Below are positions 13,040 to 25,647 of a stretch of 64,000 nt of DNA, in pieces (the stretch's first letter is position 1; each line of letters begins with the position of its first letter). This stretch comes from Dreissena polymorpha (Eukaryota; Mollusca; Bivalvia; Myida; Dreissenidae), in contig NC_068359.1 of NCBI RefSeq assembly GCF_020536995.1, positions 87,160,697 to 87,224,696 on the forward strand, given 5' to 3'. Below the pieces are notes generated by a model that was given only the letters and a program-made list of their open reading frames with translations, was not told the origin of the DNA and ran no database searches. Made by a program: the position numbers and the translations under genes.

Positions 13040-15010
13040 AAAATTATGTTTGTTAATAGCACCACAAAGAACTCTCGCATTAGATTTAACTTGGGGACAT
13101 TGAAAGATCCAGTGATTGCAGATGTATTTCAAGCACAGATAGGTGTAAAGTGTTCTGTCCTGAACATATTAAACCATGGCATCGACACCATTAGCAATAA
13201 CATTAAGGATGTCCTCTTGTCATCGGCTGAAGAAGTGCTTGGGGGAGAGAGAAGGAAGAACAACCCATAAGTGACGACCGTAATCATGGACCTTTGCGAC
13301 TAATAAGAGAGCTTAGGTATGATAAGTACACCAGCCTGGACTCTAGGGCAAATTACAAAAAAGTGAACGGGGGGGGGGGGGGGGTAAGGATGAAAATCAA
13401 AGTGGCCATAGAGGAATGGATTGGGAACAATTTATCATCATCGACGAAGAGATGACCGCATGCAGCAGTAAACATGCCTGCAACACCCTCAAGACCCTAA
13501 CGAAGACCAGTCAGCCAAAGGCATGTGTTGTATCAGATGCTGACGGGAATCTCCTTACCGAGAGCGTCTAAGTCCTAAACAGATGGGTTGAATTCTTCAG
13601 TGACCTCTACAACTATTCGCTCCTACCGGACTAAAGTCTCCTTCAGAACGATCCCAGAGCAGAAGCGGTCGACGAAAGTCCGCCCATACTTAAGGCAGAG
13701 TTGAAGGAGGCAGTGCTTTGTTTTAAGGCCGGAAAATCTCAGAGAATGGATAATGTTATTCCGAGCTGATTAAGCACGGAGGAGGGGCAACGACTGTAGC
13801 ATTGACGGCACTTTTTAAAAAAGATCTGGGAGGAGAAGTGGTCAAAGTAGTGGACCTTGTCACTGGTCATACCCCTACATAAAAAGGGCAACCTCAAGTT
13901 GTGGGAGAATTCCCGCCCATCAGTCTAATCAGTCATCCCAGCAAAGTCATGCTACGCATCATCCTTTATCGACTGAACAGTAAGGCCGAGGAACTCCTGC
14001 CCGAGGGGCAGGGGCTGGATTGAGAGCTTGGCGTAGCACAAAAACAGATCTTCAACTGCAGAATCATTATTTAAAAAACATCTGCAACACTAACGTGACC
14101 TCTTCCACAACTTCATTGACTTTAAGAAAGCTTTCGACCGATTGTGAAAATGATTGCATATGACATGTTATGAGAGGATTTAACATTTACAAAGATCTGG
14201 TTCAAGTCATTCAAGAACTCTACGGAAACGCCACCAGTGCAGTACTTCTCAACGGACAGCGGGGGGGACTTCTTCAGGACATCAGTGGGTGTCCGTCAGG
14301 GAGTTTTGCTCTCTCTAGTCCTGTTCAACCTTTTCCTTGCGAAGATAATGCAGAAGACTCTACATGACCACCGCTCCTCTATCTAAATCGGTGGAAGTTC
14401 CATCTCCAATTTTAGATTCGCTGATGATATTGACCTCATGGGTGGCACCAGCAGCGAACTTCAAGATCTAACCAACAGACTCTATGACAGAGCAAGAGCA
14501 TACGAAATGATTTTAGCACGGGGAAGTCGACGATAATGCTGAACAGCAAGACCAACACCAGCACATTCATCACCATGAATGGCGAGAAGCTTGAAGAACT
14601 GACCGGAAGTACTTGGTTGCAAAATTGACCAAGGATGGTACAACCTAGCTGAGGTCCGAATAAGAATTGCCATGGCGACGGCAGCGATCGTCAGACTGAG
14701 CAGGTTATGAACAAGCAGTTCCATTAGCTTCCCCACCAAGTACAGGCTCTACAAGTCCCTCGTAGTCTCTATCCTTCTCTACGGCTGCGAGACCTGGACG
14801 TTTCACGCGTAGAGGGAGGTCGACGTCGAGGCGTTCAGAAGGAAATTTGGATGGATAATGGTAAAGAATGGAATCCCTCCCCATGGATAAATTACTCACA
14901 GCATCATATAACAGACCTGATTGGAGGAGGATTTCTGTATCGTCGTCCCTCATTTCTTCCCGACGGCTAAACCAGTCAAGGTATTCATGATGATGATGAT
15001 GATGATGATT
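13040..15010 (+). mobile_element. LINE (endonuclease-reverse transcriptase, RTE-like), 5'-truncated and decayed
   Basis: Coding traces run along the plus strand. From 13046 there is a stretch with the FNLGTLKDPVIADVFQ and AEEVLGG motifs, the linker between endonuclease and RT in the abundant bivalve endonuclease-reverse transcriptase family. RT motif A follows as HNFIDFKKAFDR (about 14108-14146), then the YxDD-equivalent box as FADDIDLMGG (about 14411-14440) and an YGCETWT-type motif (about 14780-14800). The frame changes several times. The element ends in a pure (GAT)n run at about 14989-15008, a microsatellite tail as used by RTE-type LINEs. A long G run (13369-13385) interrupts it. The endonuclease end is missing, as usual for 5'-truncated insertions. 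Clade assignment is tentative. Confidence 0.8.
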
Positions 15011-17261
15011 GTCTATTACGCAACACAGACATGCAACATGCTTCCGAATAACCGATAACACAAGACGAATGACCTCAAGTATATAACTATCGACTCAAAC
15101 GGGATGATTGTTATGTCTACCGCCACTGTTTGGGGACCAGGAAACGCGTTTAGATCATAAAACACGAAAGTGAGTAATTGTAAGGTACGCCCCAAATGAT
15201 ACGTTTCATCACACTACCATGTGCCAAACTTTTCAGTGCAATTTGACTAAACATCTTCAACCTGGTTTAATTCGGATAAACTGGCAAATATTCCCGATCG
15301 AGGAAGCATTTCAAATAACTCGCTACAACCGAATTTTGCATTCCAACAAAATCACTTTCTATACAGCTTATATTATTCAATGGTGTTTCGATTCGAACTA
15401 AATTGCTATATTTTGTCTCAGCATACATGTCCTGTTGTAGCCTGTAACTGTTACTTTCTGTTCTGAAAAAAATATTTCCCCTGATGATAAGTACACCATT
15501 TAAAGTCACTATCACGCTCACCAATACATACGGCTACTGTATTATGCTATATAAAAACATTCGACAACAAGTAGTACCATACGATGGTTAATTACAATAG
15601 GAAGACCCTAAAAACAAGTAACATTGATGTAAAAACGTTATATTACAAGCATTCAGCAAGTTTTAAGCATCTAAATATCTAAATATCGTTCCACGATGTA
15701 ATCTACTTTCGCTTTCGAGTCAGGATCGGATTCATTCGGGTTGCGTTCATTTGCATAATTTATACAAGCCATTTTCGCATTCGCTAAGTTCCAGTTACCC
15801 AGAATTCATTTTGATTTCACAGAATGATTATTCATGAGAGCTACGTCATGCTTCCGACGCTTACCGTATCCAATCTCGTGTTCGCCCGTAAATGTTCGGA
15901 TATTTCACGGGAGATATACATGGAATTATTTGTGGCCACAAAAAAATAAAAACGAGCATTTTGTGTCTCGTTAAATCAATTCTACCAGACAACATCTAAC
16001 GTTGAAATTTTGCATTTTGCTAAAAGAAACATTGATTTTTTTATGGGTTAGCTTTATTTAACGAAATATTCGATATTTTTGAGCGTGATTGTTACTTTAA
16101 ATGACATAATTTAAACAAGCAACTTTTGACATCTTGTTTATAATATATTATAATTATCATGTAGTTGTTACATGCGTGGGTTATAGAGGTCTAAGGGCAA
16201 ACATTCAGATTTTAAAGATTTGTCATAAACTACAAAATATTAAGACATACCACAAACATATCAGGCTCGCGTGTGTTAAACGCTGCCTCAAACATATGTC
16301 TTTAAAGCTTATGTCAATGTAGCCATTATATAAGGCTTATTCTGAGTATCTTGCGGTATTGTCATTTTTTTCTGACATGATTTAATAATGGATGTCAAAA
16401 CAGTCAGGCAAGATTGTTGTCAAATATGCAAGATATCGATTGAGAATTTTAAGAATAACTTGATTTCTATTTAGTGAAAGGTGTGAAGTGAATACATGAC
16501 GATTGTGTGACACGAAAAGACGATCTTGTTTGTGAGGCCGATACGAAAGTACATACAAAACTTTCGTCAGCAGTAAACAAGTGATAACAACATTTAGAAT
16601 TAAGTTGGAAAGAGATATTTAAATTCGTAAAAAGGAGAACCACACAACAATAACGAGGAAAGTTTTATGGTTATACAGATTTAATACTGTGTGGTTTTAA
16701 GCTTGAACTGGAATTTTGGCTGGGCAAGTACTGACCAATTTACGGATTGTATTTTAGAGGTAAGTGATTTCCGTTTAGTTGGGACTTACTCTAAAGGGCC
16801 GGATAGGATACTATATACGACATTTACATGCCGCAGATCGACTTTATTATATTTTATATTGTTGAAATGGTCGCTCATTCAAATATGGTTTCAAAATCCT
16901 CCCGCTACTAAACGCAGAAAATCTGGTTGTCCTAAAGATGAAGAATGTAAGATGGCTGGTTCTTACCTAGAATCACACAGTCACACAGTGAAAAACAACT
17001 AACTATTACAAATTTTATACAAATAATGAAAGGATACCTTTTCAATCCTGATTCGGAACAAAATTACAATTGCAGTGTGCAAAAACATCTTAAATCACGC
17101 TTGCATCTCACTATTCATTTTTTTTCCTTGGAGGTTTGGACTATGTTGTTTTGATAAGAGAATTAGCATCACACATTTAAGAGCATAATAGAAGCAAAAG
17201 AAGAATTTGACGAAGAGTCCAAGAAACGTTTTATCTTTGAAACTTCCCTTAATAAACACAA
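15011..17261. other. Non-coding stretch
   Basis: AT-rich sequence with no secure feature. An ORF at 16691-17002 has a suggestive IWFQN motif but no homeodomain (see rejected items). It might instead be a remnant of the N-terminal part of the decayed gene that follows. Confidence 0.4.
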
Positions 17262-19550
17262 GTGATAAAAAGTCGTAGGTTTCTACCGTTACGGATCTGT
17301 ATCGATAAAGTATTGAGGATTTATAGTAGTGATATAGAGTTGCTTAAGAGTTCTGTTAACTTCGCCGCTGATAATGTTGACAAAAACGTTTTCACCATTG
17401 ACGAGAAAGATACTTTGGAGGGATGTCATTGCAGATATCAACCCTGCAACACAGAAAAACTTTCTAATTCAGCAAAAACAGACCTGAAAGATGTGCAAAA
17501 CAAATAAGACGACAATTCCTATTCTTGCAATATACACCGTATGGAAGGAACCGGTTTCGGAAAACAAACTTGAGACTGTCTCTGGTGAAAATACAATTTT
17601 GCAAACTATGACAGAGGAAGCTGTCTAAAGGTCTCAGCGGGCCATCATTTTAGTGATAAGTGCCTAAACAACCAGCTTATAACCGTAATGGTCGAATCAG
17701 ATACTGATGGATCATGCCGACGAGTTGTACTCTTCCCTTTAATTATTTGATCAAACACGGGACAGCTACAGAGTAGATTTTGGCTAAATAAGCAGATCAT
17801 GCTTAGCATGGCAGGGATTTTGATCAACACGGATCGTCCCGGGTGTTGGTTGTCGCATTTCCTGGCAGTGTCTGATTGTCTTTCCGTCTTTGATGCAGCT
17901 GGGAACTTCAATTACCTGGATTGCGTATTACTACCTAAACCAACCGAGAGATAATGCAACCCGACGTTTATTTCAGCACCTATTACATTCGAGTAAAACA
18001 GTGCGATGCCGGACTTTACCTTTACAGAACAATTACAAAAACACAAAGCATCAACTGAGGCGTGAATCAAAATGATGCATCAGATTTCAACACTGCGAAT
18101 GTGCATGCATTGGAGGCGGTTGAGAACCACATTAAAAGAGATATCATAGGAAATTAGAATTTAACTTATAAAATCATGAGGAAAGACAGAACCAAACTCT
18201 TTTGTTGGAATTGCTCTTATGAAGAGATTGCTTATGAGCGTGCTTTTGAATCTGTTACTGCGTTTCATGGTGGACACAGTCCGGAGATCTTTTTACTTAA
18301 AGACGTATCGGCATTTGGTCACAGCCCTCATCCTCCAGCCTTGTTTGACGTCAAGAACATACTTTGTATTTTAGATAAGCCACAAAACGCGCAGATAATT
18401 AGAGGTCATGCTGCAGCCATATCAAGTGAAGCTTTGATGAATTGTATTTCTGCAACAGTGATATACGTGCTTAATGGTGGCTCTTTGCTCAATCGTATCA
18501 TGGTGGACACAGTCCGGAGATCTTTCCCTTAAAGACGTATCGGCATTTGGTCACAGCCCTCATCCTCCAGCCTTGTTTGACGTCAAGAACATACTTTGTA
18601 TTTTAGATAAGCCACAAAACGCTCAGATAATTAGAGGTCATGCTGCAGCCGTATCAAGTGAAGCTTTGATGAATTGCATTTCTGCAACAGAGATATACGT
18701 GCTTGATGGTGGCTCTTTGCTCAATCGTTTACCGTGAAATAAGGTAAACTCAAATATCCTAAAAGCCGAGTCGTATGCAGCCTTCACTAAGAGACATTAC
18801 GGGCAAACGAAAGTGGTGTTCGATGGCGACAGAGACGACCTTTCAATCAACGACAACACAGAAACGATGAAAAAACGCGAATGCTATTGTGGGTTGCATC
18901 ATACAAACAATGCTTACGCGAAAAAGGAGACTTTTTTCTCGTGACAAAATAATACAGGTATATTGCTCTGATCAGAACAGCTTTGACCTAAACGGGATGT
19001 TATGTCGTTCTGGCACTAACTATTGCAGAAGTTGACATTGTAAAAAGAACAGAAGAGAAAACCCGTCATTGTTCCAAAACGTTAGTGGATGAAGACACAT
19101 ATTTGCTTATCTTACTAATGCATTACTCCGAAAGGGACAATAAGACCTATCGCTCGTATGAATAAAACACTCAATGGAACTCACAGTGTTTAACATTAAA
19201 CTTTAAAAAAAAAATTTAAGAGACGAAGAGTGCAATTGGTTGCTCTTTGCTAATTCTTTCTCGGGATTTGATAAAACTTAAAGGAATTTCGTCTTTCGTA
19301 TAGAAGTCCTCCTTTCGGAAATAAGTAAACCTTTTTCCTATCATGAAGGCATGTACTAGTTCATTTCTCCTTAAAAACATGTCTCAAGAGGACATAGCAG
19401 ATCTTCGCAAATGCTTGAAGTTAGTTATGTTTTGTGGGAAAGTCAAAAGATTCCTTAGAATCACTTTGCCATTACATTTTCACAAATTAGGATGGCAGAT
19501 GATCGGACTGAATAGGGTGGAAACAGGACAACGATCAATTAATTCGAACT
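17262..19550 (+). pseudogene. Decayed copy of an unnamed multicopy invertebrate gene with a PIN-like nuclease region
   Basis: Scattered blocks match, from memory, a large uncharacterised family found in molluscs and cnidarians. In order they are FAADNVDKNVFTIDEKDT (about 17368-17421), where the family has an ADNVDHN...LDG...F motif; FGHSPHPPALFD followed by YVLNGGSLLNR (18310-18490); YAAFTKRHYGQTKVVFDG (about 18777-18830), the family's conserved VFDGY box; LVDEDTYLLILL (about 19081-19116), where the family has a (V)GDDTDLLVLL motif reminiscent of PIN/FEN-type nucleases; and FANSFSGFDKT (near 19240). Frames change and stops intervene, so the copy is dead. The block at 18266-18498 is duplicated in tandem. 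A minus-strand stretch at 17645-17911 may be an inverted piece of the same gene. The real function of the family is unknown to me. Confidence 0.5.
18266..18729 (+). repeat. Tandem duplication, 233 bp x 2, inside the decayed gene
   Basis: CATGGTGGACACAGTCCGGA begins both copies (18266 and 18499). I count roughly nine differences over about 230 bases, so the duplication is much younger than the decay of the gene that contains it. Both copies keep the FGHSPHPPALFD reading frame open. Confidence 0.9.
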
Positions 19551-22500
19551 AAGACCCTAAACAATCCTGCAACTAAAGAACTATTGAAAATCACCCAATG
19601 TCTCTGTTCTGTAGAATGTAAATCCTCTCGATGATACTGCACTGCACTGCACTGCTTTTAGTGGCCCTTGCAAAACTGGAAACTCTGAGAATCTTAACAA
19701 TATTCGAGAGCTCGGTAATGATAAGGAGGATGACATCCACAATTTAATGCTCTTAGACACATGTTATGGACACAAGTAAATGTTTCTTGGTAGATACTGC
19801 TGAATGACATACATGCTAATCTGCGTATTTACGCATCAAACAATTAAAAGAACGCACTAACTATCTGCCAAGTACGTAACATTATGCAATACAAATCTTG
19901 GTACGTAATTTTAATAGATTAAAGTGCGTTACTTGTTAAACCAATAATCCAGTTGAGTTTTTGGTGTAATTTAACCTTTGAATCAAAAGCAGGTCAATCA
20001 AAAGAAGCTTGTGATCAAAATGGCGGCCCATGTTGTTGGTGATCAAAAAAGGGACTCCTGCGGGAAGTATATTAAAATTTGTAAAGAGAGATTAATCAAG
20101 ACAATGATACAACACATGCAAGTTAAATATTTTAAAGAAAGTCTGTTCGTATCATCATTTAAAATTTATTCTGTTTGCACTTAATAACAAATACTAATGT
20201 TTATAGATTTAGCATGTCATGTTCTATGTCAGTTTTCTTTTCTTTTTTATTCATTTTAAAGCATATATTGTATACACACATCCTATTTTCTATATGCAAA
20301 CAATGGTTCTTACAAAGTATACAGAAACTATGCCTAATATGATTTTAGATCTTGGTGTATGACATTTCGATCAATTACAACAGTAAGGGTTTTGTTATAT
20401 ATATGCTAATTAATGATTTTATAAGATTGAAAAATCAATAATACTAAACAATATTTGAAAAAAAAAATACTTAAAATAAGAGTGAATAGTAAATAAATGG
20501 ACAAGCATTATGAGAATTTAATTCGATTCCATTTTTGATTAAATATTTGCATTTTGTCATTACTGAGGGCTATTTCTTTCTCAATCTGGATTTTAAGTTT
20601 AAGACTATGTCAGTTTTAAATGAAATTGGAAAATACCCCTCAATATTCCTCAGTACCCTTATGGCTGAAACAAATGAGTACAATACCCTTTATTAATAAT
20701 ATCTGAGGGTAAAATACCCTTTAGACTAAATCCGTATATAGAGCTCTGATACATAATATGTCATGATTATTCCAATACTTAGTGATACCAACTTTTCAAT
20801 CAATATGTTCATTTTGCCCTAAAATATGGCGTTGATATAACACTCATCACTTTTAATTCAAACTTTAAAGATTTGTTGTTTTTCGTAAACTGTCGGTGAA
20901 CATTTTCGACACCATGTTGGATTTCTGTATAACATTATACAATTGCACACTTTCTGATGATGTTTATGACTTCTTTGCCTCAGAAAACCCAAGCATAAAC
21001 CCAAGGATCATCATATTTGATTAGTTACATCATATATAACTATAAATACATTAGGAAAACACAAAGTTTCGGAGGTCTGATTTTCGTAAACTTTAATAAA
21101 TTTAAAAGTACCATATTCCCTACCATTTCCATTTAAAATACCTTTTTAGCAATTGTGTTTAGGGAGTCAAGATTAATAATAGCATGATTACGATTTTGTT
21201 GAAACTGCTATTTGCAAAGTAAGTACAATAATTGTTTAACCAGTTTAACACACACACATGTATACTCTGAATGCCTTAATGAATGCTTTGCTATCACTTT
21301 CTATCTCTTTAAAAATTTAGCAGAATCAACCTCTTGTTGTTTATGTTCTGGCTTTTACCAACATAATACCAGAGGTCTTGGCATAACCAGGCGTGTATTC
21401 ATATGTGTATTCTTATTTAAACCTACGATATGATGTACTGTCATATTACGTTTTGTCAAGATTATAACACATAATAGCACCTGACTTCGGTTTATTAATT
21501 AGCTATTACCTAATCGTCTGATCACCTTATTACTCCATATTTTTGCTGAAGTATGGGTATTACCTACATGTTATACTATCTAGTATATATAAATGGCTAA
21601 AATTTACAATACTATTAGCCTTAAATTTAAATGAAACTCAATTCCATTCTATTTATTATGATTTCATACGACTCTGTATATTTTCAATATTATGGACATT
21701 GTATTTCTAGCTTAAAGACATAATTAATGAAGTAGACAGGCACAGTGTCGTACCTAGTCTATTGCATGGTAATTGTTTAAGCATGAATACTATTGTAGAC
21801 TTGTGCTTTTCATCGAGGGTTACTCAATCAAACACAAACATACAAGTACAATCCCTGCGAAATCATTTTGACAAGTAAAAGTACTGGCCGACATGCTTCA
21901 TTTCTGTACGTGTTGTACAAATGAACTACCGATTCGATAAATCAAGCAAAGACCAGCATTTTATATGCATGCTATCATATTCAGTTTTTGACGGGTTCAA
22001 TGTTATGCACATTAAAATCTGTATGATGCGCGTTCACCAGGCAACTGAATACCCGGTCTTCGTTAAAAAGAAACATAAAACGATTTACCCTACCATCCAA
22101 AACAAGTAAAAACAACTAATAATGCTTCTAATGTAAGCGGTATGTACTTTTAATTTTAAATATTATAACACACATAAACGTCGTGGGGCGTACTGGTAAT
22201 TTTATATAACAAACACGATCAATCGTGTCTCCATGAGACATTACCGTATTTATTTGGTATCCTGATTGAAGTTGTTTTTAAACAACTTAGACAATAAAAT
22301 CCAATAGGTTAACGAATGTTTTTTTTTATTTAATCATTGTCCGTGATTTAAAAGGAAATTTATTATACAATCCAAATGTTTTCGTTGCAATGAGTCATTT
22401 ATGTGTATTTTAATTATTTCGTATATCAAATATAGAACATAAAAGTGGGGAATTGCGTAACATCGTTTAAGGATATTTTAAAATGTATGACTTATACTGT

Positions 22501-23586
22501 ACAAACATTATATGCAATTAAATTAACTATGATTTCTTTGATGTTCAGATCATATTTCTTCTGAAATTCTATCCTTGATTATTATTCATTAACGTTTAAT
22601 ATGATTGTTATGTAAATACGGTAATACGTAGCACGTTAATGTATGCTTTCAATACATAAATCACGGATGTTGCTTTTTTTTAAGCATTCTCTATTTTGAA
22701 ACGCATCCACGACGAGGCAGTCAAAAAGCAGACAAATCGGTTTATCAGTAGTATATACATACAATTTGGAAGTTCATACGTTTTTAAAGTACAAATTCAG
22801 CAAATCGGAACGACTGATACGAATTCAGTGTTTCAAATGTTAACTGGTATTGCTTAAATCTTTAAATAGCCTAGATCATTAATCGTGTGAAGATATGTAA
22901 AACAATTAGTTTGTGTTTTAATGCAACGTTGTCGCAGATGTTGGTCCCCTTAAATAACGTGTCGCTAATGTACGTGAACCAAACATTTATACCATTACGA
23001 TAAAGTATTACGTTTCGCGTTTAAATAGAATAACCTACCTGATAATTTTTAAAGTAATACTTTGTACGAATATTAAGACTTTAGTGACAACGAGCATGTT
23101 ATCTTTTACTTATTTTAACGAGTGGCCTTAAAATATACCTTTAGCTTACTAACCGATTACAACTCAAACGAAGACTGACATGAGCAGTTTTAAAACATGA
23201 TGTTTGATATTTTTATATTGATTTGAATATACTTGAAATCGTTGAAATATCTTCAATCATCAACATATAAAAACAAAATTCATTTTCATTTTTGCATCAT
23301 GGCAGTAACGCTATTTACTTACAATGTATTCTACGTATTAATATCTAAAATAATCTATACATGTATGATCAGTTAATACATAGATAATGTTTGCTATGCA
23401 TAATATTTCTGCAAGAACAAAGAGGGGAGGTAACCTGTGCAAGTTCTGCTCGTACTGATATGGGAGGTCACTAATCTAAGAAATTTGCTTGATATTCATA
23501 TGTTTGATATTTCTGAAACGGGAGGCAACCTCTGTGATTCGAACTCGGGAGCATATTTTTACATCATACAACTGGTTCAAACAGGC
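19551..23586. other. Non-coding, strongly AT-rich stretch
   Basis: Four kilobases with many poly-A/T runs and only short ORFs. Small ORFs at 19978-20184, 21212-21433 and 21921-22109 show no domain or splice context. I see no repeat family I recognise. Confidence 0.5.
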
Positions 23587-24296
23587 TTAAAGCCACACAC
23601 CTTGAAATGCAAGTAAATTTAAGTATAAATAAGAAACATATTTTATCCATGTCAATTAGGATATATCTGTGGTAACAAGGTAGAAATCCGTCTTTTTGCG
23701 CTTTAAAACTTAAAAATAATCGCGTTTGTTGAAATGGACGTATACGTCTAAAATCCTACTTTCGGTTTTAAAAGCGGCACTGTTTGTAAAATAATAAATT
23801 AATAGCTAACTAGGCTATAGATTTAATTTTATCTATGCCATTTAGAATATGGGGACAGAGGTCTAGTGGTAGGATGCTGGTCTAGGGATCGGAAGGTCCC
23901 TGGTTACCATCCCGCTCGGGGAACTGGATTTTTATGAGCAACAAACCTATTCCACGCTTGCTACTCCCCACCCAGGTGTATAAATGGGTACCTGTGAGGG
24001 AAATAAGTCAATGTGCCGTGGCTGCCTTCGGCGCCATATGTTAACGGACGACTTAAATCCCAGTGATCGGGGGGTTAATGTCGAAGTCGGCTGCAGATGC
24101 ATACGCTATCGAAGCAGACTATAAACCGCACCTTTAATATATCTCGTATTTACAAGGTAGAAACCCGTCTTCTTTGCGATTTAAAATTTAAAAATAATAG
24201 TAAATTACTTGCTAACTAGGGTATAGATTTAATGACAATTTTGCACTCTTTCAAATTGCATCTATATATATTTCATTTCAAGGTATGTGGCTTTAA
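23587..24296. mobile_element. piggyBac-type MITE with TTAA target duplication
   Basis: Terminal inverted repeats of 19 bases, AGCCACACACCTTGAAATG at 23591-23609 and its complement with one mismatch at 24274-24292, are flanked on both sides by TTAA (23587-23590, 24293-24296). TTAA duplication is the signature of piggyBac-superfamily insertion. Inside is an imperfect tandem duplication of about 185 bases: copy one from about 23641, copy two from about 23827. Shared motifs are ACAAGGTAGAAA, TTAAAAATAAT and GCTAACTAGG.TATAGATTTAA. Copy two is split by a SINE. No transposase is encoded, so the element is non-autonomous. Confidence 0.8.
23851..24135 (+). mobile_element. tRNA-derived SINE nested in the MITE
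   Basis: The head holds an A-box-like GTCTAGTGGTAGG (about 23861-23873) and a B-box-like GGTTACCATCC (about 23903-23913), the internal promoter of RNA polymerase III. A central part with GGTGTATAAATGGGTACC (about 23974-23991) resembles a conserved SINE core. The tail (GCATACGCTATCGAAGCAGA) would be the LINE-related end. Flanking AATAT at 23846-23850 and 24136-24140 looks like the target-site duplication. The host sequence resumes exactly where the second internal MITE unit breaks off. Confidence 0.8.
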
Positions 24297-25647
24297 TCTG
24301 AATTTAACCTTTATAGAACTATATCCCATGTACAGTTATTAGCGTTGTATCTGACGAATTATCACAATGCGTCAATGTGACACAGATGTGTTTGAATGTG
24401 TGTCGTTTCCACGAATGTGTTACTAACATTATGTTATTTTGATTGATTGTGACGTTGATTTGTGTGAGTTTTCGCGTTCTCACGCATTATTATTTTTACT
24501 CTTCATCTAGTGATAATTCAAAAATGACTTTGTAAGTCGTTACCACTGGTAGGTTATCTCGTTCAACCAGCGAAAATAGTCGGTTTCCGCGTCATTAGAA
24601 CAGAATAAAACGTTGGCACGAGGAAATTGTGTATAATCACTTATAAAATTATAAAAGTAACTTGTATGTTAATTGTTTAGTCGTTCCTGTCATTCTAGGG
24701 CCTGTCAGTTTTGAATAATGAAATACATTTTCTGATGAATATCTTTACTTATTATTCTCAGCCTTTATGGCGGACACTTGACAATAAGGGAATTGGAACA
24801 CCTCGTTTTAACAACCAGCAGCCAATTGTATACACGATTAAAAATGTAAAGAAAACCAATATCTCGTCTCTTGGTTTGATATAAAAAAAAACGTTTCCAG
24901 TAACCGCCCTGTAATCACGGTTATTTTCAACCCACCTCCAAGTTCTGGTTAAACGCTGGTTACCACATGGACCGACTGACATATTTGACAGCCGCTCTTA
25001 ATTGTAAACGCAAACAACGGCGAAGAGTTCTACTAATTGACTTACTAACGACTTGTCTTACTGACGACTTACGGCGTCATAGGGTTTCTTCCAAGATCAA
25101 AGAAAGGCATGTCGACTTTGTATACCTATTTGATTATTTTTTAAAGGTAACAATGCAGTTTTCAGTTTGCAAGCGCAACATTTTTTATTCAACCTTTGAA
25201 CAATTTTATTTAAGGGCCTCGAGTGTTTTTAACACTTTATCAAAAATTTTCATTTGTTTAAACCGCTGCTAATTAGCAACCTGTCCTGAGATTTATTAAT
25301 AAATATCAAATTCGATTAACATCAGAAGTAATTTTATGGTTTGTAAAATTTAGTAAAGCACTATAGTTTTAACTGTTCTAGATTGTATTATATTTAAAAA
25401 CATTATTAATAACTGCATTTTTTCTAGCTTTTATGACAATAAACCAAGTACGATTTCGTGAATGCTATGTTATCATTATAATTTATTATTTTATGTGAAT
25501 TTTAAAGATTCAATCAATCGTTTCAAGATTTTAGATAACATAAAGAAGTGTTGCAAAACGTGCACTTAAATTTATTACAACTTGATACCCGGGGTTTGAT
25601 AATCAATTGTGTGAATGTATGTTTACGTTTTGTTTAACTGCTTCAAG
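24297..25647. other. Non-coding stretch
   Basis: AT-rich, with small ORFs only (24758-24982 minus, 24967-25272 plus), none with recognisable domains. Confidence 0.5.

Noticed and set aside
16691-17002. IWFQN followed by a basic stretch, like helix 3 of a homeodomain
   Set aside because: The rest of the homeodomain is absent and the invariant Asn-Arg pair after WFQN is Asn-Pro. I treat it as chance or as a relic of the decayed gene that follows.
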